This document shows, one piece after another, positions 59,487 through 64,000 of a DNA stretch of 64,000 bases; within the stretch, counting starts at the first letter, position 1; each line of letters opens with the position of its first letter. Location of the stretch: NCBI RefSeq assembly GCF_018917965.1, contig NZ_JAHLPP010000003.1:62001-126000 (forward strand), read 5' to 3'. The translations under genes were made by a program, and so were the position numbers. Source of the stretch: Pseudoflavonifractor sp. MSJ-37 (lineage in GTDB: Bacteria; Bacillota; Clostridia; Oscillospirales; Oscillospiraceae). The notes under the pieces were generated by a model, which saw nothing but the letters and a program-made list of their open reading frames with translations, was not told the DNA's origin and did no database searches.

Positions 59487-60965
59487 ATGTTTCTGAATAA
59501 CGCTATGGATCGGATCAATCGCCTGATTATTCAGGGTGGGCGAACCGGCATGACAGAACTTCAGTTTTACGCCGCTGAAATCCGTGAATGGAAGAACAGC
59601 CCAAAGCGCATGGATCAAATTAAAGGCGCTGATTACTATGAAGGCCGCCATGACATTCTGAACCGGAAGCGCACGATCATTGGCGCTGATGGCAAACTTC
59701 AGGAAGTGGACAACCTTCCGAACAACCGCCTGATTGATAACCAATATGCCCTGATGGTGGATCAGAAAACCAACTACCTTGTGGGTAAGCCTTTCACGGT
59801 GAACTGTCAAAACAAGGCGTATGCTGATGCCCTGAATGATGTGTTCAATAAGCGTTTTCACCGCCTTCTGAAGTATGTGTGTGAAGATGCCCTGAACGGT
59901 GGGCTTGGCTGGTTGTTTCCCTTCTATGACAAAAAGGGAAATTTGGCCTTCAAGCATTTCCCCGCCTATGAAGTCCTTCCGTTTTGGGCGGACGATGATC
60001 ACACCGTCCTTGATTCTGCTATCCGCCTTTATCCACAGGAAGTATGGGATGGATATACCAAAAGAATCATTGAACGGGTTGAACTGTTCAAGGTGGATGG
60101 GCTTTATCGCTATGTTTATGACGGAAGCGAACTGAAGCCTGATACCGAAAACGGGGAACATGAAAATTACTTCACCATTGAAGAAGGTTCTGAATCCACG
60201 GAATTGAATTGGGAACGGATTCCGCTGATCCCGTTCAAGTACAACAAACAGGAAATCCCCCTGATCCGCCGTGTGAAAACCCTTCAGGACGGTATCAACA
60301 CCATGATTTCCGACTTTGAAAATAATATGCAAGAGGACGCACGGAACACCATTTTGATCCTGAAGAACTATGATGGTGAAAACCTTGGTGAGTTCCGCCG
60401 CAATCTTGCGACCTTCGGAGCCGTGAAAGTTCGTGATGATGGTGATGTTACCACCCTGACGGTAACAGTCAATTCCGAGAACTACAAGGCCATTTTGGAT
60501 GTGTTCAAAAAATCCCTGATTGAAAACGCCCGTGGCTATGATGCCAAGGATGATCGGTTGTCCGGCAACCCCAATCAGATGAACATTCAATCCATGTATT
60601 CTGACATTGACCTTGATGCAAACGGCATGGAAACCGAGTTCCAAGCGGCCTTTGAAGAACTTCTGTGGTTCGTCAACAGCCACTTCAGCAATACCGGCAT
60701 TGGGGATTTTTCGGATGATGTAGCGATTGTGTTCAACCGTGACATTCTGATCAATGAATCTGAATCCATTGATAACTGTTCCAAATCGGTTGGTATTCTG
60801 TCCAATGAAACCATTGTGGAACAGCACCCGTGGGTTACGGATGTTGAAGCAGAAATGGCCCGGTTGCAGAAAGAGAAGGAAGAAGCCATGGAACAGGCGC
60901 AGGAATACGCCGGGGCCTTCCAGACCGGCAACCAGAACAGCGGTGATGATGGTGGGGGCGAATAA
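59487..60965 (+). CDS. Phage portal protein (SPP1 Gp6-like)
   Basis: The 492-residue protein matches Gp6-type portals, the 12-mer ring through which DNA enters the capsid. Recognisable: GADYYEGRHDILNRKRTIIG, NNRLIDNQYALMVDQKTNYL, EDARNTILILKNYDG and SIDNCSKSVGILSNETI. It follows terL as in SPP1-like phages. A long acidic coil and Gly-rich tail end it. The ATG at 59487 is preferred to a TTG at 59481. Confidence 0.93.
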   Translation: MFLNNAMDRINRLIIQGGRTGMTELQFYAAEIREWKNSPKRMDQIKGADYYEGRHDILNRKRTIIGADGKLQEVDNLPNNRLIDNQYALMVDQKTNYLVGKPFTVNCQNKAYADALNDVFNKRFHRLLKYVCEDALNGGLGWLFPFYDKKGNLAFKHFPAYEVLPFWADDDHTVLDSAIRLYPQEVWDGYTKRIIERVELFKVDGLYRYVYDGSELKPDTENGEHENYFTIEEGSESTELNWERIPLIPFKYNKQEIPLIRRVKTLQDGINTMISDFENNMQEDARNTILILKNYDGENLGEFRRNLATFGAVKVRDDGDVTTLTVTVNSENYKAILDVFKKSLIENARGYDAKDDRLSGNPNQMNIQSMYSDIDLDANGMETEFQAAFEELLWFVNSHFSNTGIGDFSDDVAIVFNRDILINESESIDNCSKSVGILSNETIVEQHPWVTDVEAEMARLQKEKEEAMEQAQEYAGAFQTGNQNSGDDGGGE

Positions 60966-61067
60966 CCCCCGCCATTTCACAATATATGCCGGGGCAGATA
61001 TTGAGTGTGGCGGGGTGCTATTACTCCTACCCGCCAAAGGGTGAAATTCCCTTCCCCGGCCCATTAT

Positions 61068-61142
61068 GGCCCGTTGGTCAAGCGGTCAAGACACCGCCCT
61101 TTCACGGCGGTAACGCCGGTTCAACTCCGGCACGGGCTACCA
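61068..61142 (+). tRNA. tRNA-Glu (anticodon TTC), CCA encoded
   Basis: Acceptor GGCCCGT/ACGGGCT (one G-U), anticodon stem CCGCC/GGCGG around CTTTCAC (anticodon TTC), T-arm GCCGG/CCGGC, and encoded CCA. It is 75 nt long. It reads GAA, the Glu codon strongly preferred in this phage. Confidence 0.93.
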
Positions 61143-61196
61143 GAATAGCGGTTGTATTCTTCGGAGTACAAGCGGGATGAAAACCCCCGCTTTTAT

Positions 61197-61281
61197 GCTG
61201 AAGTGATGGAACAGGCAGACAAGGCGGATTCAAAATCCGTTGCCGCAAGGCGTGTGGGTTCAAATCCCACCTTCAGCACCA
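61197..61281 (+). tRNA. tRNA-Leu (anticodon CAA), CCA encoded
   Basis: Acceptor GCTGAAG/CTTCAGC, anticodon loop TTCAAAA (anticodon CAA), a long variable arm (TTGCCGCAAGGC) as in class II tRNA, T-arm GTGGG/CCCAC around TTCAAAT, encoded CCA. It is 85 nt long. It reads TTG, common in the phage and rare in the host part. A GCGGG/CCCGC hairpin (61172-61190) separates it from tRNA-Glu. Confidence 0.92.
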
Positions 61282-61306
61282 TTATTCAGGATTGGAGGAT
61301 CAGCCC

Positions 61307-63295
61307 ATGAACAATGCGGATTATTGGCGGGGCCGGTTCTCCATCTTGGAGGACAGCGCCCACAGAGAAGCCCAGCAAACCATTCAGGCCATGGAAGAAA
61401 TGTATCTGGATGCCCAGCGTTCAGTTCAGAAGGAAATTGAAAGCTGGTATGCCCGGTTTGCGGACAACAACCAAATCAGCCTGACCGATGCCCGGAAATG
61501 GCTGACCGCTGGACAGCTTGAAGAATTTCATTGGACAGTTGAACAGTATATCAAGATCGGTGAACAGGCCGGGTTGGATGCGGCGTGGCTGAAGAAGCTG
61601 GAAAACGCTTCCGCCCGGTTCCATATTTCCCGCCTTGAATCTGTTCAGATGGGTATTCAGCAACAGCTTGAATTGCTTTACGGCAATCAGGTTGACAGTC
61701 TGGATGCCCTGTTGAAGAAGGTTGTGGGCAACGGGTACACCCACACGGCCTTTGAAGTTCAGAAAGGCGTGGGACTTGGGTGGGATATTACCGCCCTGAA
61801 TCAGAAGAAACTTGAAACCTTGCTTTCAAAACCGTGGACAACTGACGGGCGAACCTTCCGGGATCGCTGTTGGCTGAACAAGAATGATCTGGTGGGTTCC
61901 GTCAGCAAGAGCCTAACCCAAGGGCTTCTTCGGGGCGATTCCCCGGCCAAGATTACCACGGCCATTCAGAAGCAGTTTGGGGTTCACCGTTACAAGGCTG
62001 GACGGCTGGTGAATACGGAAACCACCTATTTCAACGCCGTTGCCACCAAAGAGAGTTACAAAGATTTGGGCGTGGAAATGGTGGAAATCATTGAAACGCT
62101 TGATTCCCATACCTGTTCCATTTGTGGTGGCCTTGATGGGAAGGTGATTCCCATTGCCCAATATGAACCCGGCGTAACTGTGCCGCCCTTCCACCCGAAT
62201 TGCAGAGGAACAACCGCCCCGGCCATTGATCCCAAGTATGCCGGTGAGAGAGCCGCCCGGAATGAGGATGGCAAGGTTTACTATGTACCCGCCAACATGA
62301 AATATGCTGATTGGGTTCAGACCTTCGTGAATGGTGGTTCCAAGGGTGGCTTGACCGCCGCAACCGGGGCCGCTATAATGAAGGCGAAACGGGCGCTTGA
62401 AATCCTGAAGCCTGAAATGTTCCCGGAATATTTGACCGATAAGAAGGAACTGAAGAACACCAAAACCCTGATGGATTATATCAATGGGTGTGAAAATGCT
62501 GATCCTGATGTAGTGGCCCTTTATGCCAAGATGGGGGATATGGAGAATATCAAGGCAAACGGAATCCCCATGAAGGTTTCCCACGGAAAAGATCATGCTG
62601 TCAGTTATCGGTATAGGTTGTCGAATGATCATATCATTGATGCCGAATTGACCATTCCCAAGCTGTCCGGTGAAGATTTGACCGGGCAAGTGGTTACAAC
62701 GCTCCATGAAGAAATGCACCTGATGGATATGTTCAATCGGGCAGATGCCGCCAAATATTCCAACTGGTTCAGTTCCAGTAATGCAAAATTGAGCGCTTTT
62801 TTTCAAAAAACGGATACGGATATTGCTGATGATATTGATGCGCTATTTGAAGCCTTCGATAAAGAGTGTACCTGCATTTCAAGGGAAATCAATTCTGAAT
62901 TGCGGAAAACAACAGATGCCTTGTATGATCAATACCTTGCGGGTGGCATATCCTACACAGACTATAAAAAAGGGTTCAATAAGCTGAAACGGGAAGCAAG
63001 TGAACAAATTGATTATCAATGCCGAAACGCTATGGGCGGCGGTGTCAGTTCACTTGAAGATATTTATGATGCCCTTTCCGGTGGTTCGGCCCGTGATGCT
63101 GGCCTTGTGAGATACGGCCATGGAACGCAATACTACCGGAATATTGGGAAGCGTTCTGAAGAAACCCTTGCCAATTACGGAGCCTTGGCGATTGTCCGCC
63201 CTGATTTGGTGGATATGCTACGCAAGGATAAACCTGAATTGGTGGATGCCTTGGATGAAGTCATTCAAGAAATGCTGAAGAAAGCTGGTGGTTAA
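61307..63295 (+). CDS. MuF head protein fused to an HExxH metallopeptidase domain
   Basis: The 662-residue protein starts with a minor head (SPP1 gp7/MuF) module of about 310 residues, seen in TLDSHTCSICGGLDGKVI and PPFHPNCRGTTAPA with zinc-binding Cys/His. The C-terminal part (about 360-662) is not structural: it carries TLHEEMHLMD (HExxH, residues 467-471) and SEETLANYGALA (Glu618/619 as likely third zinc ligand), the plan of gluzincin toxins. MuF proteins with changeable toxin tails are known in temperate phages. A 70-residue gene follows without gap and may code for immunity. Start at 61307 behind TTGGAGGA. Confidence 0.88.
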   Translation: MNNADYWRGRFSILEDSAHREAQQTIQAMEEMYLDAQRSVQKEIESWYARFADNNQISLTDARKWLTAGQLEEFHWTVEQYIKIGEQAGLDAAWLKKLENASARFHISRLESVQMGIQQQLELLYGNQVDSLDALLKKVVGNGYTHTAFEVQKGVGLGWDITALNQKKLETLLSKPWTTDGRTFRDRCWLNKNDLVGSVSKSLTQGLLRGDSPAKITTAIQKQFGVHRYKAGRLVNTETTYFNAVATKESYKDLGVEMVEIIETLDSHTCSICGGLDGKVIPIAQYEPGVTVPPFHPNCRGTTAPAIDPKYAGERAARNEDGKVYYVPANMKYADWVQTFVNGGSKGGLTAATGAAIMKAKRALEILKPEMFPEYLTDKKELKNTKTLMDYINGCENADPDVVALYAKMGDMENIKANGIPMKVSHGKDHAVSYRYRLSNDHIIDAELTIPKLSGEDLTGQVVTTLHEEMHLMDMFNRADAAKYSNWFSSSNAKLSAFFQKTDTDIADDIDALFEAFDKECTCISREINSELRKTTDALYDQYLAGGISYTDYKKGFNKLKREASEQIDYQCRNAMGGGVSSLEDIYDALSGGSARDAGLVRYGHGTQYYRNIGKRSEETLANYGALAIVRPDLVDMLRKDKPELVDALDEVIQEMLKKAGG

Positions 63296-63508
63296 GTGAA
63301 TCGGGAAGAAAAGCTGATGAAGGTTCATCAACTTCTTACTGAAGTTGATGATGTGCTGGTAGATCGCTTTTTCGATACGGACAGCGAAAAACTTCTTGAT
63401 GAAAAAATTGAAGTGCTGACCGCCTTGAAGAATGGAAAGAAACCTGAAGAAATTTCCAAGTATTATTCCGTTCTTGAAAAGTTCACACCTGATCAGCATT
63501 GGGATTAA
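63296..63508 (+). CDS. Small acidic protein after the MuF metallopeptidase; possible immunity protein
   Basis: The 70-residue protein starts with GTG directly after the MuF stop codon and has no family I know. It is acidic and helical (MKVHQLLTEVDDVLVDRFFD, SEKLLDEKIEVLTALKNGKK). Position after a predicted toxin domain and its own terminator suggest that it neutralises the HExxH domain in lysogens; this is inference from gene order. Confidence 0.7.
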   Translation: MNREEKLMKVHQLLTEVDDVLVDRFFDTDSEKLLDEKIEVLTALKNGKKPEEISKYYSVLEKFTPDQHWD

Positions 63509-63527
63509 AACCTATATTGATGATTTG

Positions 63528-63560
63528 ACCACCCCGGCCCTTGGCCGGTGGTGGTTTTTT
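63528..63560 (+). terminator. Terminator after the MuF/immunity pair
   Basis: ACCACC-CCGGCC pairs with GGCCGG-T-GGTGGT (one bulge) around CTT and is followed by six T. Confidence 0.8.
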
Positions 63561-63659
63561 CATACCATCGCCGTTTTGGATTTGTGGGCGGTAAACAGAA
63601 ATCTAAATAAAATCGTGGTTCCTAACCCACGGTAAAAAAGGATTTTGGAGGTTATCACT

Positions 63660-64000
63660 ATGACAAAGGAAAAATTGCTGGAATGGGGTTTGACCGAGGA
63701 ACAGGCCAACAAGGTTATGGAAGGCTTGAACGGTTCTTTTGTCACCAAAAGCCGTTTCAATGAGGTCAACACCGAACTGACCAACGCAAAGAACACGATC
63801 AAAGAGCGTGACACCCAGCTTGAAACGCTGAAGAAGTCCACGGGTGACACCAAGGCGCTTCAGGATCAGATTACCCAGCTTCAGGCCGACAACGCCAATC
63901 AGAAAAAGGCCCATGACGCTGAAATGAAGGCGTTGAAGATCGGCAATGCTGTTGATATGGCATTGACCGGAGCCAAAGCAAAGAACAACACCGCAGTTAA
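63660..64000 (+). CDS. Phage scaffold-like protein (GP20 type), cut by the window end
   Basis: The open frame starts at ATG 63660 behind GGAGG and is still open at 64000 (113 residues seen). It begins MTKEKLLEWGLTEEQANKVM, then a coiled coil (SRFNEVNTELTNAKNTIKER, ALQDQITQLQADNANQKKAH), as in GP20-type minor structural or scaffold proteins that follow head genes in siphophages. The major capsid gene should be next. Confidence 0.85.
   Translation, partial: MTKEKLLEWGLTEEQANKVMEGLNGSFVTKSRFNEVNTELTNAKNTIKERDTQLETLKKSTGDTKALQDQITQLQADNANQKKAHDAEMKALKIGNAVDMALTGAKAKNNTAV

Overview
The window is a GC-rich Firmicutes chromosome segment, most like a gut member of the Oscillospiraceae/Clostridia, followed by the left two thirds of an integrated tailed phage. 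The host assignment rests on S-layer-homology surface proteins, an LTA-synthase-type enzyme, a PdaB-like polysaccharide deacetylase, an AgrC/LytTR two-component pair, a BioY biotin carrier and a large acyl-CoA dehydratase activase system typical of amino-acid-fermenting Clostridia. Host genes strongly prefer gag/ctg/gcc-type codons. From about 37.85 kb the codon use changes to gaa-rich, lower-GC DNA and all genes become phage-like. No species call is possible from sequence alone.

Host part (1-37.8 kb). 0-3 kb holds cell-envelope genes: a truncated LTA synthase, a GH25 lysozyme and a DUF4097-like membrane protein. 3.3-7.6 kb holds a 2-hydroxyacyl-CoA dehydratase activase system split over two in-frame genes. 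7.7-10.6 kb is a minus-strand three-gene operon: a large coiled-coil protein with a DUF3626/ADP-ribosyltransferase-like tail, a small overlapping gene and a GNAT protein. 11-13.4 kb is a LysR regulator divergent from a sodium:solute symporter, followed by tRNA-Pro. 13.8-15.1 kb is a zinc macrodomain hydrolase followed by a SirTM sirtuin destroyed by a frameshift and an internal deletion. 15.1-19.1 kb holds the deacetylase, DUF1284, BioY with a BirA-like box, and the histidine kinase/LytTR pair. 19.3-28.1 kb holds a giant SLH surface protein, a DUF4428/SHOCT protein, a clostripain-like lipoprotein and a second lipoprotein. 28.3-33.2 kb holds two membrane diguanylate cyclases, an SDR oxidoreductase, the remnant of another SLH gene and an XRE regulator. 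33.5-37.7 kb is a second giant SLH protein with a structured 5' leader.

Phage part (37.85-64 kb, running off the right edge). Order: integrase, a winged-helix-like protein and an S24 repressor on the minus strand; divergent promoters with a palindromic operator; early genes (Cro-like, SprT, XRE, SNF2 helicase, 3D-domain protein, Gp157-like, VRR-NUC); a recombination/replication module (PD-(D/E)XK-Sak4 fusion, DUF669, family B polymerase, D5 primase-helicase); nucleotide metabolism (PAPS-reductase-like, Nmad1/DUF1599, MazG, ThyX); a DUF1492 late regulator; terminase, portal, two tRNAs, a MuF protein with an HExxH metallopeptidase tail and a small possible immunity gene, then a scaffold-like protein cut by the window end.

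The most interesting signals are: the MuF-metallopeptidase plus small-gene pair; the ART-like protein with its overlapping small partner; the decayed SirTM; a perfect 19-bp inverted-repeat element that recurs in the phage; three copies of a GTGTCCTAAADGACAC operator; and four 9-11 nt G/C homopolymers at the ends or starts of phage genes, two of which break reading frames that are otherwise conserved.
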